A stretch of DNA of 64,000 bases from Propionivibrio hellwigii (GCF_041770905.1 NZ_JBEUWX010000003.1:272196-336195), one strand, 5' to 3'. Positions 29,001-38,041 are shown, counted from the first letter of the stretch. The notes: generated by a model from the sequence alone, not told the origin. Numbers and translations: made by a program.

Positions 29001-31019
29001 TTGCGCGCTAAGGAGCAGGATGTCGAACTGCTCGACACTTTGCAGGTACGTTTCGACTTCATGAGCAAGACAGCCAATACGCCAGCACGCTTCTTTGACA
29101 GCGCGCTCGATGCTGACGGGGAAGCCAAGCGCCTGCTGCTCGACCGCGGCAATTACTACGCTACCACGGGTGGTCACGGCGGCTGCCGCGGCTGCGGCGA
29201 AGTCACCGCCATCCGCCAGGTAATGGCCGTCAACCGTGCCATCACCGATAAGCGCCGGCATGCACACATGGCCGAGCTCGAGTCGCTGATCGCCGTGCTG
29301 GAAGCGAAGCGGGAAGCGCTTGGAGCGCAGGATGCCGCGCGCCGTCAACGCATCGACGAAACGCTCGCAACGCTCGAAAAGCGGCTGTACCTCTTTGAAA
29401 GCGGCCCGACCGGCAATGGCCCGTCAGGGGCCATCGTCGCCAACTCGACGGGTTGTAGCAGCGTATATTCCTCAACCTTCCCCTTCAACGCCTACAAGGA
29501 TCCTTGGGTCAACAGTCTCTTTCAGGACGCCCAGCCGCTCGCCAAGGGGATTTTCGAGGGCATTTCAGCGCAGGCGCTGACCGACATCCGCGCCCTGCGT
29601 ACGGCCCGGCTGGAAATTGACGATGCCTACGTACCGGAACGGCACGACGCCGAAATGCGCCTGTTGCGCTGGAACCAGTTCAGCGAGGACGAGCTGGCGC
29701 TGCTGCCGACGATCATCACCATCGGCGGCGACGGGGCAACCTACGACATCGGCTTCGGCGCGCTGTCGCGCATTCTGGCAACCAATACGCCGATCAAGGT
29801 CGTCGTCCTCAACACCGGCGCCTACTCGAACACCGGCGGCCAGGCCTCAACGTCGAGCTTTATCGGTCAGGACGCCGATCTCGCCCGCTACGGCGCGGCG
29901 CACAGCGGCAAGTACGAAGCGCGCAAGGAACTGGCCCTGCTTGCCTCGTTCCACGCCAATGTCTTCGTCTGCGCCACCAGCACGGCGATGCAAAACCACT
30001 TCCTCAAACACGCGATGGAGGCTCTGACCTACAGCGACGCACCGGCGCTGCTCGACATCTACACGCCCTGTCAGGGTGAGAATGGCGTGGCTGACAACGT
30101 CTCGGCGCGGCAGGCGCGGCTTGCCGTCGAAAGCCGCATGAGTCCGCTGTTTGTGCACGACCCGCGCCGCGGCGAGAACCTGCACGACTGGTTTTCGCTC
30201 GAAGGCAATCCCGATGCAGACAAGACCTGGACGATGGCAACCCTCGAATATCTCGATGAGGAAGGCCATCTGCAGCTATTGGAAACGCCGCTGACGCCGG
30301 CGAACTTCGCATTTTCCGAAATCCGCTTCAAGAAACAGTTCCGCAGGCTCAAGGACACCGCCGACACCATTCCGGTACATGAGTACATCGAATTGCCCGA
30401 AGCGCAACGCGCTGGCAAGACGCCGTTCATTTACACGACTGATGCCGACAAGCGGCTGGTCAGGATCGGCGTTTCCGGCACAATCATCGCACTCGTCGAG
30501 GAACGGCGCAGAAACTGGAAGATGCTGCAATATCTCGACGGCCAGCACGTCTCGAAACTGAGCGCCGAATACGCGGAAGGCGTCGCTGCCCTGCAGGCGC
30601 AGGTCAGGGAAGCGCTCAAACAGCGGGAGGATTCGCTCGACGGCATTGCCCGCGCCATGTCTGACCTGGCCACATCGAGCCAGGCGCCGGCTGGCGGCGT
30701 CGGCAGCGCATTCATTCCGCTCAAGCCGGTCGCCGCCCCCGGCCCAGCGCCGACTGTCGGGGATGAGGGAAACGGCGAACATGGCAGCCCGGACGCGCTC
30801 GTCACGCTTGAGGACTCCGCCCTGTGCACCAACTGCAAGACCTGCTATCAGGATGTGCCAGAAATCTTCGAGAAAACCCGTCTGCTCGTCGACGGCGAAA
30901 GCCGCGAAGCCGCCCGGATCATCCCCGGCATTCTGGCGCGCGTGCAGCCCACGCCCGAACTGAAGGCGCGCATCAAGCGCGTAGCCGCCAACTGTGATGC
31001 CGAGATCATTCATGGCTAA
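26001..31019 (+). CDS. Giant pyruvate/2-oxoacid:ferredoxin oxidoreductase, 1672 aa
   Basis: A fused PFOR-type enzyme that decarboxylates a 2-oxoacid to acyl-CoA and reduces ferredoxin or a partner. In order: pyrimidine-binding domain with GYPITPST (34-41), a central region, the gamma domain (VGGYGTIASGK near 555, then EKSGAPTNYY), two 4Fe-4S motifs (Cys855/858/861/865 and Cys986/989/992/996), and the TPP domain (GHGGCRGCG from 1058, GGDGATYDIGFG from 1242, LNTGAYSNTGGQ). A further C-terminal ferredoxin-like domain begins at Cys1609 (CTNCKTC) with a last Cys near 1666. NifJ-type enzymes are about 1,200 residues, so this one is some 450 longer. It overlaps the next gene by eight bases. Pyruvate is the likely substrate, but 2-oxoglutarate cannot be excluded. 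Confidence 0.9.
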   Translation: MKTKKVKYPGISTVINGNGAVAHVMSHVCGGVIGYPITPSTEISEIYEAFRAEGGVNVWGKHPFFFEPEGEHSAQSGALGAQLTGGQYISNASSSQGILYALESHYVTVGKKVGGFVLQVAARVVSKHSLNVMAGHDDVYALLSSGYTILFGANPQEATDLAAIAYRVSALSLIPVANAMDGFATSHMMSEARLPEPELLREYLGDPAGRIPCPTLAQEVLYGAKGRVHQLNGYLSRHESELTPTDLAALKKFLDGNAAKIEKDNDGKLLTKTLPWLPAALHGAWKRQWRNAFEKGTRQRVPALVDVNNPGMTGPVQNQPDFQAGAADHRTHFASAVPALVRQAMAEYTALTGRTYAPVHTFMCEDADFVMVGLGSVCDDVEAVVEHLRAQGKKVGLVAIKLLQPFPEAEVAAALAGKQAVTVLERSEQTALTTLVTQALFKARENGEQRRAAHNRTRHADIPAIEAIPALTTAIFGLGGHDLQPRHLIAAFKAMETGKNAPLIYLGSQFFSKNPEPHLVELQQRMQAAYPETEWMALDSEANPRLLPDTAFRVRFHSVGGYGTIASGKLLTDILAGVLEMNSKSAPKYGSEKSGAPTNYYITLSPAPIKITNAELEDVEVVISPDHRSFVHTNPLKGLAEGGTFILQSSGTPEQVWAELPPQARKTIREKKINFFIIDAFAVARRNAPTPELATRMMGIAFIGAVAGHVKEVAGHASPEAMRTKIRNQIAKKFGAKGEAVVESNMQVIREGMAATQRVDYAQAAFLAIDAKPAPIPLRNVSLSASLCQPEGSAPCGMFDRDYFNDIVATPFKQGTIGEAPVLPGTGLFMPAGSAGAKDKGLFRRTAPLFSPDACTGCMECALVCPDAAIPNSVHDIHQLLLTGIAQLEIAETQRDALRAQIVPMTEGIREVYRQSRDTRAFHEVVAEVASRLPIRQASLLVNFSKLVEILAVYPVARTRPFFDAMEKTAPGTGGLFAATVDPWKCTGCLECVDVCGPGALRAKEQDVELLDTLQVRFDFMSKTANTPARFFDSALDADGEAKRLLLDRGNYYATTGGHGGCRGCGEVTAIRQVMAVNRAITDKRRHAHMAELESLIAVLEAKREALGAQDAARRQRIDETLATLEKRLYLFESGPTGNGPSGAIVANSTGCSSVYSSTFPFNAYKDPWVNSLFQDAQPLAKGIFEGISAQALTDIRALRTARLEIDDAYVPERHDAEMRLLRWNQFSEDELALLPTIITIGGDGATYDIGFGALSRILATNTPIKVVVLNTGAYSNTGGQASTSSFIGQDADLARYGAAHSGKYEARKELALLASFHANVFVCATSTAMQNHFLKHAMEALTYSDAPALLDIYTPCQGENGVADNVSARQARLAVESRMSPLFVHDPRRGENLHDWFSLEGNPDADKTWTMATLEYLDEEGHLQLLETPLTPANFAFSEIRFKKQFRRLKDTADTIPVHEYIELPEAQRAGKTPFIYTTDADKRLVRIGVSGTIIALVEERRRNWKMLQYLDGQHVSKLSAEYAEGVAALQAQVREALKQREDSLDGIARAMSDLATSSQAPAGGVGSAFIPLKPVAAPGPAPTVGDEGNGEHGSPDALVTLEDSALCTNCKTCYQDVPEIFEKTRLLVDGESREAARIIPGILARVQPTPELKARIKRVAANCDAEIIHG

Positions 31020-33867
31020 GCTCACTTCAATGCTCGAACCATCCGGCGCTCAGGACGACGTTCGTCGTTATCTCGACGCCAGCCGCTCGCTGGAAAGCGC
31101 GCGCGCACAGCTCGACAGCCTGGCGCACAGCGAAGCGGTCGGCACCTTCCATAGCCAGATGGAGCTGTTGAAACGGCATCTGCTCGACGATCCCCGCCAG
31201 TTTCGCGACCTGTTCATTGCCGATGGCGTCAATGCCATTGCCGCCGAATTCCGGCAAGGCGAGCTGGGCGAACGCTTTACCCGGACGTTCTGGGAACTCC
31301 TGCTACGCGACGATGACACAAGCAAGATTCTCATGCGCTTTGTCTGGCGCCTGCCGCTGGGGTTGAAACGCAAATTTATCAATGCCATCGACCAGCATCT
31401 TTCTGACCGCTACCCCATGTTCCGCGGCTTGTCGAAAAACTGGCCGGCGGAAAACTTCATTCTGCCTTATATCCGCGCCCCCGAGGAACGATCGAACGAT
31501 TTTGAACTGGTCAACCAGGGTTACCTCGGCTACATGAAGCAGGGCTACAGCGCACGCGAGGTCGATCTGATTGTCTGGCTCGAAGTTCTACGCGACAAGC
31601 AGTGCGAAGAACGCCCCTGCGAATTCGGCCTGCGCGTGCCGGAACGTGCAGAACCGAAGGGCGGCTGCCCGGTCAGAATCCACATTCCGCAGATGCTCGA
31701 CCTGCTCGGCAACGGTCGTTTCCGCGAGGCGCTGGCGCTGATCGAGCACTGTAACCCGTTGCCCAACGTCACCGGCCGCGTCTGCCCGCAGGAGCTGCAA
31801 TGCCAGGGCGTCTGCGCGCACGCCAAGCAACCGATCGAAATCGGACAAATCGAATGGTTTCTGCCGCAGCGCGAAAAACTTGTCGATCCCGAAGGCATCA
31901 CCGCCCGTTTTTCCGGCCATGCCGATCCCTGGCAGAAAGGCGACAAGCCGCCGATTGCTGTTGTCGGTTCCGGCCCGGCAGGGTTAATCAACGCCTACCT
32001 GCTCGCTGCCGAAGGCTTTCCGGTCGCAGTGTTTGAGGCTTTTCACGCACTCGGCGGCGTCCTGCGCTACGGCATTCCTGAATTCCGCCTGCCTAACGAG
32101 CTGATCGACGATGTCGTCAGCAAAATCCGGCAACTGGGCGGCAAATTCATCACCAACTTCGTCGTCGGCAAAACGGCGACCCTGCAGGATCTCAAGAACG
32201 CCGGTTTCTGGAAGATTTTTGTCGGCTCGGGCGCCGGCCTGCCGCGTTTCATGAACGTGCCGGGCGAGCATCTGCTCAACGTCATGTCGGCCAACGAGTT
32301 CCTCACCCGCGTCAACCTGATGCAGGGCATGCGCGAAGACTACGAAACGCCACTACCCGAAACCCGCGGCAAGGAAGTATTGATCATCGGCGGCGGTAAC
32401 ACGGCGATGGATGCCGCGCGCACGGCGCGGCGTCTGGGCGGCGAGGTGACGATCGTTTATCGCCGCACGCGCGATGAAATGCCGGCGCGTGTCGAGGAGC
32501 TGCACCACGCACTCGAAGAAGGCATCCGGCTCAAGGTGCTGCGCTCACCGAACGAGTTCATCGGCGATGACAAGACGCATTTCGTCACCGGCACTTCGCT
32601 GGAAGTCATCGCGCTCGGCGAACCCGACGCCTCCGGTCGCCGTCGCCCGGTCGCCACCGGCAAGACGGAACGCGTCAAGGCCGATCTCGTCATCATGGCG
32701 CTTGGCAACGACCCGAACCCGATCATCCGCGATTCCGAACCGAATCTCAGGACGACAGCCAAGGGTTCGATCGAGCTTGGCAAGGGGTCGATGCAGACTT
32801 CGCTCGACGGCATCTATTCGGGCGGCGATGCTGCACGCGGCGGATCAACGGCGATCCGCGCCGCCGGCGACGGCCAAACGGCCGCGCGCGAAATTCTCGG
32901 CGAGATCGACATACCCGCCGAGGAAATCATGAAATCCCTTACCCGTGCCCGGCGCTATGCCGAGCTTGCGGCCATGCCGCAGCGAATCATCGACAAAATC
33001 GAACTGGCGCCGAACATCGTCGAATTCATTGTCTATGCGCCGATGATCGCCAAAACGGCGCGCGCCGGCCAGTTCGTGCGCGTCCTGGCCTGGCCGGACG
33101 GCGAGCTGATTCCGCTGACGCTGGCCGACTGGGACGAACAGGCCGGCACTATCTGCATCGTCGTCCAGGGCATGGGGACGACGAGCATGAAAATCAACCA
33201 AATGCAGGTGGGCGAAGCCTTTGCCGGCATTGCCGGGCCGCTCGGTCAGTCGAGCGCGCTACACCGCTACGATGCGGCGCGGCAGACCGTCGTTTTCACG
33301 GCGGGCGGCCTCGGTTTGCCGCCGGTGTACCCAATCGCGCGCGAGCATCTGCGTTTGGGCAACCATGTGACGCTGATTGCCGGTTTCCGCAGCGCCGATC
33401 TCCTGTTCTGGATTGGCGAGCATGAACGCATCGGCAAGCTCAAGGCCGAATTCGGCGACCGCCTCGACGTCATTTACACCAGCAACGATGGCTCTTTTGG
33501 CCTCAAGGGGTTTGTCACCACGCCGTTGGAGACCATGCTCAAAGATGGCAAACAGAGCCAGGGGCGAGAAATTGTCGAGATCGTCACCATCGGCCCGCCG
33601 TTAATGATGCGCGCCGTCAGCGATCTGACCCGCCCCTACGGTGTGCACACCGTTGCCAGTCTAAACTCGATCATGGTCGACGCCACCGGAATGTGCGGCG
33701 CCTGCATGGTACCGGTCAATATTGACGGCAAAATGGTGCGTAAGCACGCTTGTGTGGACGGCCCCGAGATCGACGCTCATCTCATCGACTGGGACAAGTT
33801 CTTGCCGCGCTTCAATCTCTTCAAACCACAGGAGCTGGCAAGCCGAACCAGGCACGGGTTCGTATAA
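31012..33867 (+). CDS. Fused NfnB/GltD-like and NfnA-like ferredoxin-NAD(P)H oxidoreductase
   Basis: A 951-residue flavo-iron-sulfur protein. Residues 1 to about 210 are helical and unrecognised. Next is a GltD/NfnB-like half: a cysteine motif (VCPQELQCQGVC), an FAD site (VVGSGPAG near 317, then YGIPEFRLP) and an NAD(P)H site (IIGGGNTAMDAA near 457). From about residue 660 comes an NfnA-like ferredoxin-NADP reductase half ending in the 2Fe-2S motif MCGACMV (Cys895/Cys898) and ACVDGPEIDAH. Separate NfnA and NfnB chains form an electron-bifurcating transhydrogenase in anaerobes. Coupling to the preceding ferredoxin-reducing enzyme suggests electron transfer between ferredoxin and NAD(P)H. The ATG at 31012 lies inside the preceding coding end; bifurcation itself is unproven. 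Confidence 0.82.
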   Translation: MAKLTSMLEPSGAQDDVRRYLDASRSLESARAQLDSLAHSEAVGTFHSQMELLKRHLLDDPRQFRDLFIADGVNAIAAEFRQGELGERFTRTFWELLLRDDDTSKILMRFVWRLPLGLKRKFINAIDQHLSDRYPMFRGLSKNWPAENFILPYIRAPEERSNDFELVNQGYLGYMKQGYSAREVDLIVWLEVLRDKQCEERPCEFGLRVPERAEPKGGCPVRIHIPQMLDLLGNGRFREALALIEHCNPLPNVTGRVCPQELQCQGVCAHAKQPIEIGQIEWFLPQREKLVDPEGITARFSGHADPWQKGDKPPIAVVGSGPAGLINAYLLAAEGFPVAVFEAFHALGGVLRYGIPEFRLPNELIDDVVSKIRQLGGKFITNFVVGKTATLQDLKNAGFWKIFVGSGAGLPRFMNVPGEHLLNVMSANEFLTRVNLMQGMREDYETPLPETRGKEVLIIGGGNTAMDAARTARRLGGEVTIVYRRTRDEMPARVEELHHALEEGIRLKVLRSPNEFIGDDKTHFVTGTSLEVIALGEPDASGRRRPVATGKTERVKADLVIMALGNDPNPIIRDSEPNLRTTAKGSIELGKGSMQTSLDGIYSGGDAARGGSTAIRAAGDGQTAAREILGEIDIPAEEIMKSLTRARRYAELAAMPQRIIDKIELAPNIVEFIVYAPMIAKTARAGQFVRVLAWPDGELIPLTLADWDEQAGTICIVVQGMGTTSMKINQMQVGEAFAGIAGPLGQSSALHRYDAARQTVVFTAGGLGLPPVYPIAREHLRLGNHVTLIAGFRSADLLFWIGEHERIGKLKAEFGDRLDVIYTSNDGSFGLKGFVTTPLETMLKDGKQSQGREIVEIVTIGPPLMMRAVSDLTRPYGVHTVASLNSIMVDATGMCGACMVPVNIDGKMVRKHACVDGPEIDAHLIDWDKFLPRFNLFKPQELASRTRHGFV

Positions 33868-33897
33868 CGCCATAAATCGCACGGACAGCGCCCAAAA

Positions 33898-33928
33898 GCA
33901 GAAAGGCGGCAGATGGCCGCCTTTCTGC
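33898..33928. terminator. Strong stem-loop between convergent genes
   Basis: A perfect 13-bp stem (GCAGAAAGGCGGC with its complement) and a five-base loop, located 30 bases after the oxidoreductase stop and about 80 bases from the convergent GST gene. No long T run follows on the + strand, so a transcript-end or mRNA-stabilising role is inferred. Confidence 0.65.
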
Positions 33929-34006
33929 GCTCCAAGCCGGAATGTCTGGGCACTGAAGAACGCCGAAAAACAGCGGCGTTAGCCGGATGCTGGACGAAAC
34001 AGACGC

Positions 34007-34621
34007 TCAGGGCTTGAGATTTTCCTGGGTAATCACCGAACGCACACCGGCGTTTTCGCCGAGCCGCACATAGAACGGTGCCAGCTGCAGCAAATCGGCA
34101 AGATCGAGCTTCAGGCTACGGCACCAGCGCAACAGAACATACAGGTACACATCGGCGACCGACACGTCATCGCCCAGATACGGCTGCGCGGCAAGCTGCG
34201 CGTCGGCCTGTGCCAGCAGGTGGCGGATGTTATCGCGCGCGGCCGACTGCATGGCCGTCTTGACGGCTTCATCGTGCACATAGTCCGGCAGGTGAAATAG
34301 CGGCGAAAAAGCTTTGTGGACATCCGCATTCAGGAACGCCAGCCAACGCCAGGCGCGCGCCTTGCCCTTGAGATCGTCACTGCCGAACAGGCGCGCCTGC
34401 GGAAAGCGTGCATCAAGATAGGCAAGAATCGCGGCATTTTGCGACAACACTAAATCGCCATCGACCAGAAGCGGCACCGCGCCCTGCGGATTGAGCTTGA
34501 GATATTCGGGCGACTTGACCTCGCGCCGATTGACGCTTTGCGCTTCATAAGGCTGACCGATCCACTCCAGCGCCGTATGCGGCGTCATCGAACAGGCGCC
34601 GGGCATGTAATACAGTTTCAT
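34007..34621 (-). CDS. Glutathione S-transferase family protein
   Basis: A 204-residue GST: thioredoxin-like N-domain with MKLYYMPGACSMTPH, the cis-proline element NPQGAVPLLVDGD and the glutathione-binding LSQNAAILAYL, then an all-helical C-domain. The Ser/Cys near residues 10-11 is typical of beta-class enzymes. GSTs of this kind conjugate glutathione to electrophiles; the substrate is unknown. It is a single gene with no operon partner. Confidence 0.92.
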   Translation of the reverse strand: MKLYYMPGACSMTPHTALEWIGQPYEAQSVNRREVKSPEYLKLNPQGAVPLLVDGDLVLSQNAAILAYLDARFPQARLFGSDDLKGKARAWRWLAFLNADVHKAFSPLFHLPDYVHDEAVKTAMQSAARDNIRHLLAQADAQLAAQPYLGDDVSVADVYLYVLLRWCRSLKLDLADLLQLAPFYVRLGENAGVRSVITQENLKP

Positions 34622-34727
34622 GGAGAGACTCCTTTCCAGGTTTTTATCTTCTATTTTGGCCGCCTACTGTACCCGCGGAGCGGCGATTAGACGATCAGGC
34701 GCTCATCCGCATTCAATCGCAGGCAGG

Positions 34728-35024
34728 CTACCGATCCTGGCGCTCATCCGCCAGCACGATACGCTGATAGTCGGGATGCCTGTCGATGTACGCCGCGACG
34801 AAAGAACAGCTCGGCCTGACTTTCAATCCACGCTGTCTGGCGTATTCCAGCGCATGGCTCACCAGAAAAGACCCGATGCCGCGCCCGCCCAGGGATGGCG
34901 GAACAACCGTATGTTCGTAGTCAAGGCCGCCATTGACCGGCGTATAACTCAGATAGGCTGTCGCCCCATCGACGCGGATTTCAAAGCGGCGGTTTTTTTC
35001 ATCGTGAATGACCGGGTAGTCCAT
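34728..35024 (-). CDS. Small GNAT-type N-acetyltransferase (YidJ/YjdJ-like)
   Basis: A 98-residue protein with the compact acetyltransferase pattern: AYLSYTPVNGGLDYEHTVVPPSLGGRGIGSFLV, where GGRGIGS is the acetyl-CoA pyrophosphate loop, then RGLKVRPSCSFVAAYI. Proteins of this short class are often annotated as Gcn5-type acetyltransferases of unknown substrate. It stands alone between the GST gene and the tRNA-Gly gene. Confidence 0.87.
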   Translation of the reverse strand: MDYPVIHDEKNRRFEIRVDGATAYLSYTPVNGGLDYEHTVVPPSLGGRGIGSFLVSHALEYARQRGLKVRPSCSFVAAYIDRHPDYQRIVLADERQDR

Positions 35025-35284
35025 GAATGCGTCTCCTGATTCCTGAGGTATGTGTTATGCGTATCTGCCATCGCCGCGACATGAACGGGAGTTCAATCTG
35101 GGCGATAAGCCAAGCTCACAGCCTTGATCGCAGTAGAGGCTATTTTAGCCCTAGCGGCTCGCGGCAGCGGGACGCCGGCGTGTGTCCCGTCAGCAGGCGA
35201 AGAGGAAAACAGACGCGATCAGCGCAATTGATTGGTTTTCCGAGCGTTTGCACCTGGCCGGGGAAATGATCCTTGTCATGAAGA

Positions 35285-35358
35285 TGGAGCGGGTGAAGGG
35301 AATCGAACCCTCGTATGCAGCTTGGGAAGCTGCCGTTCTACCATTGAACTACACCCGC
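35285..35358 (-). tRNA. tRNA-Gly (anticodon CCC)
   Basis: Read on the minus strand, GCGGGTG pairs with CACCCGC in the acceptor stem, the T arm has the GGTTCGATTCC core, and the anticodon stem GCAGC/GCTGC encloses TTCCCAA, giving anticodon CCC (35324-35326). The 3' CCA is encoded (TGG at 35285-35287). Length is 74 bases. Confidence 0.95.
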
Positions 35359-35587
35359 GCATAGGTTTTCGCGCTGTATGCCGCTTTTTTGTTCAGAGCA
35401 GACAAGGAAGATCGGCCGGATTGTAGCACCACGCCTGGGGATTTGCGATGAGGCAGATTATCCGAAGCACTGTTTTCAGAGAATTACCTGCATATTCCGT
35501 CAGGTGCCGTTATTGAAGGCGACACCGGTATAATTCTCGCCCTGTGGATATTTTCTGCCGCCCATTTTTTTCTATCTTTTCTATCCC

Positions 35588-36997
35588 TTGTCTAAACCTC
35601 TCTCCAGACCGCTTTCCCAATCCCGGATCGCACGGACGCTTCAACGTTGGCGGGAACGTTTTCCGCCACACGCCGCGCCGGATGAATTGCCTGCCTTATC
35701 CGTTCCGGCCGAGTGCGTACAAACGCTGGCTGGCCCAAGCGCTTTCCGCGAAACCCTGCTGGCGCAGATCGCCAGCGCGCGCCGGCGCATTCTGATCACC
35801 GCACTCTACCTGCAGGATGACGATGCCGGCCGCGAGGTTCTCGATGCTCTCTATACAGCGCATACGGCCCACCCACAACTCGAAATCGCCGTCTACGTCG
35901 ACTGGCATCGGGCACAGCGCGGGCTGATCGGCCAGCGAGAATCGGCAGGTAACGCTGCACGCTACCAGGCCATGGCGAAGCAATTCGGGCCGGGCGTGCC
36001 GGTTTACGGTGTGCCGGTACAGCGCCGAGAACTTCTGGGCGTCTTTCATTTCAAGGGCTTCGTCATCGACGATGCCGTGCTCTACAGCGGCGCCAGCCTC
36101 AATGACGTCTACCTTGAGCGGCATGGCCGTTACCGCCTTGACCGCTACCACCTGATTCATAGCCGTGAACTGGCTGACAGTTTTGCGGCTCTGCTCAAGA
36201 ATGTATTGCGTACCAGTCCGGCCGTCTGCCCGCTTGATAGCGCCGACATCCCCAGCCGGGCGGCTTTGCGGCCGGAAATCGCCAAATTGCGCAAGGTATT
36301 GGCGCGCGCGCAGTATGACTTTACCGCTGCGCCGCGCCAGGCAGGCGCCGTCAGCATCACGCCGCTGATCGGCCTGGGGGCGCGGGACAACGCGCTCAAT
36401 CGCACACTCTTGCAGTTAATCATGCAGGCACGCCATGAACTGGTGCTGCTGACGCCCTATTTCAACCTGCCCGGCCCCTTGCGCCATGCCCTGCGCCGCC
36501 GGATCAAGGCGGGTTGCCGCGTTACCATCGTGCTTGGCGATAAAACGGCCAACGATTTTTACATTCCACCGGAAGCGCCGTTCAAAACCATCGGCGCCTT
36601 GCCCTATCTCTACGAAACCAACCTGCGTCGCTTCTGCAAAACCAACCAGGGCGCCATCGACGCCGGCATGCTTGCTGTGCACATCTGGAAAGACGGCAGC
36701 AATACGTTTCACCTTAAAGGCCTGCTAGTCGATGACGATTGCGCCTTGCTGACCGGGCATAACCTCAACCCGCGCGCCTGGCGGCTCGATCTGGAAAACG
36801 GCCTGCTCATCCGTGATCCGGAAAAGCGGCTGATTGGCCAGCATCGCAGCGAACTGGCGGGTTTCCTGGCCAAGACGACACGGCTGACGCATTATGAGGA
36901 AATCGAACCCATCGACGCCTATCCGCAACCTGTACAGCGCCTGATCAGGCGGTTAGCGCATGTGAAAGCCGACCGGCTCATCAACCGGATCCTCTAG
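35588..36997 (+). CDS. pssA: CDP-diacylglycerol-serine O-phosphatidyltransferase, PLD-type (E. coli PssA class)
   Basis: PssA makes phosphatidylserine, precursor of phosphatidylethanolamine. The 469-residue protein matches the E. coli PLD-superfamily enzyme closely: ALYLQDDDAG, VDWHRAQRGLIG, VPVYGVPVQRRE, first HKD motif HFKGFVIDD (His154, Lys156, Asp161), GDKTANDFYIP, second HKD motif HLKGLLVDD (His375, Lys377, Asp382), GHNLNPRAWRLDLENG and the C-terminal LINRIL. Start is uncertain: TTG at 35588 is the first usable codon after an upstream stop at 35531-35533 and has no clear ribosome-binding site. Confidence 0.94.
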   Translation: MSKPLSRPLSQSRIARTLQRWRERFPPHAAPDELPALSVPAECVQTLAGPSAFRETLLAQIASARRRILITALYLQDDDAGREVLDALYTAHTAHPQLEIAVYVDWHRAQRGLIGQRESAGNAARYQAMAKQFGPGVPVYGVPVQRRELLGVFHFKGFVIDDAVLYSGASLNDVYLERHGRYRLDRYHLIHSRELADSFAALLKNVLRTSPAVCPLDSADIPSRAALRPEIAKLRKVLARAQYDFTAAPRQAGAVSITPLIGLGARDNALNRTLLQLIMQARHELVLLTPYFNLPGPLRHALRRRIKAGCRVTIVLGDKTANDFYIPPEAPFKTIGALPYLYETNLRRFCKTNQGAIDAGMLAVHIWKDGSNTFHLKGLLVDDDCALLTGHNLNPRAWRLDLENGLLIRDPEKRLIGQHRSELAGFLAKTTRLTHYEEIEPIDAYPQPVQRLIRRLAHVKADRLINRIL

Positions 36998-37063
36998 ATT
37001 TCAGAGGCCGGAAACGGCGGCTTTCCAGATAAAACAGGGAAACGGTGCCGATCCGCCGATCGG

Positions 37064-37966
37064 TCAGACGTTCCTCACACCACTGGGCACATGGCCGGCT
37101 GGGCCGGCGCGTGCAGCGGATTCACAATGCCCGGTCTGATCGTCAAAAAAGAAATCCGGCTCGAATTTGGCGAGAAACGGGCCTTTATCCAATCCGCCGA
37201 GAAACATGGCCTCATCGACCGAGACGCCCCACTGCATCAGGGTACGAATCGCCCGTTCATGCGCCGGCGCACTACGCGCCGTCACCAGCGCCGTACGCAG
37301 GCGCACCGGCGCTGGCGCGCCGTCCAGATTCTGCAAGCGTTGCAAGGCTTCGAGCAGCGGCTTGAACGGCCCCGGCGGCAGCGGCCGCTCGACATAGGTG
37401 CGTTCGTGGTCATGGAAACCGCTCAGGCCTTGCGCCGCATAAACGCGTTCCGCCTCATCGGAGAAGAGCACGGCATCGCCGTCAAAAGCGATGCGCAATT
37501 CTTCCGCATGCCGGTCGGGATCGACGTGCGAGTGGGCAAACACCTGCGCCGCCGGGAACCCCGCTGCCAACGCCTTGCGCACGTCATCGGCATTGGCCGA
37601 GAGAAAAAGATGCGCCCCCAGCGGATCAAGAAACGCATAGGGCGGCCGGCCGCGGGTAAATACGCCGCGCCCGAGTTTCAAGCCATTTTCTTCCGCCGAA
37701 CGGAAAACGCGCAGACCGGACACCGGATCGTTGCGTGAAAGGATGACCACTTCGACGCGCTGCCTGCCGTCGGCATTAAACGCCAGCAGTTTTTTCACCA
37801 GGGGGAAGGCCACACCGGGCGGCGCTGCCCGCTCCAGACGGTCCAGCTGCAATTTCATATAGGCGCGGTCGTCTTGTTCCTCGAACACGCGGTTTTCTTC
37901 CTCGAAATCGAAGAGCGCCCGCGAAGACAGCGCGACGACGAGTAGATGATCGAGTGAAGCGGGCAT
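37064..37966 (-). CDS. 5'-nucleotidase (cytosolic NT5C1-type family)
   Basis: A 300-residue protein of the bacterial 5'-nucleotidase family related to animal cytosolic nucleotidase I. It begins LVVALSSRALFDFEEEN and contains VVILSRNDPVSGLRVF, AFDGDAVLFSDEAE (a DxD-like acidic motif), and VTARSAPAHERAIRTLMQWGV. It should dephosphorylate nucleoside monophosphates; specificity cannot be read from sequence. It lies between pssA (convergent) and the amidase gene. Confidence 0.88.
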   Translation of the reverse strand: MPASLDHLLVVALSSRALFDFEEENRVFEEQDDRAYMKLQLDRLERAAPPGVAFPLVKKLLAFNADGRQRVEVVILSRNDPVSGLRVFRSAEENGLKLGRGVFTRGRPPYAFLDPLGAHLFLSANADDVRKALAAGFPAAQVFAHSHVDPDRHAEELRIAFDGDAVLFSDEAERVYAAQGLSGFHDHERTYVERPLPPGPFKPLLEALQRLQNLDGAPAPVRLRTALVTARSAPAHERAIRTLMQWGVSVDEAMFLGGLDKGPFLAKFEPDFFFDDQTGHCESAARAGPAGHVPSGVRNV

Positions 37967-38041
37967 GGCAATTATTCAATTCTTTGACGCGTTAAGCCGA
38001 GATTCGGAACACTACGTAAAAACGCCCGCATTGTATCGCGC

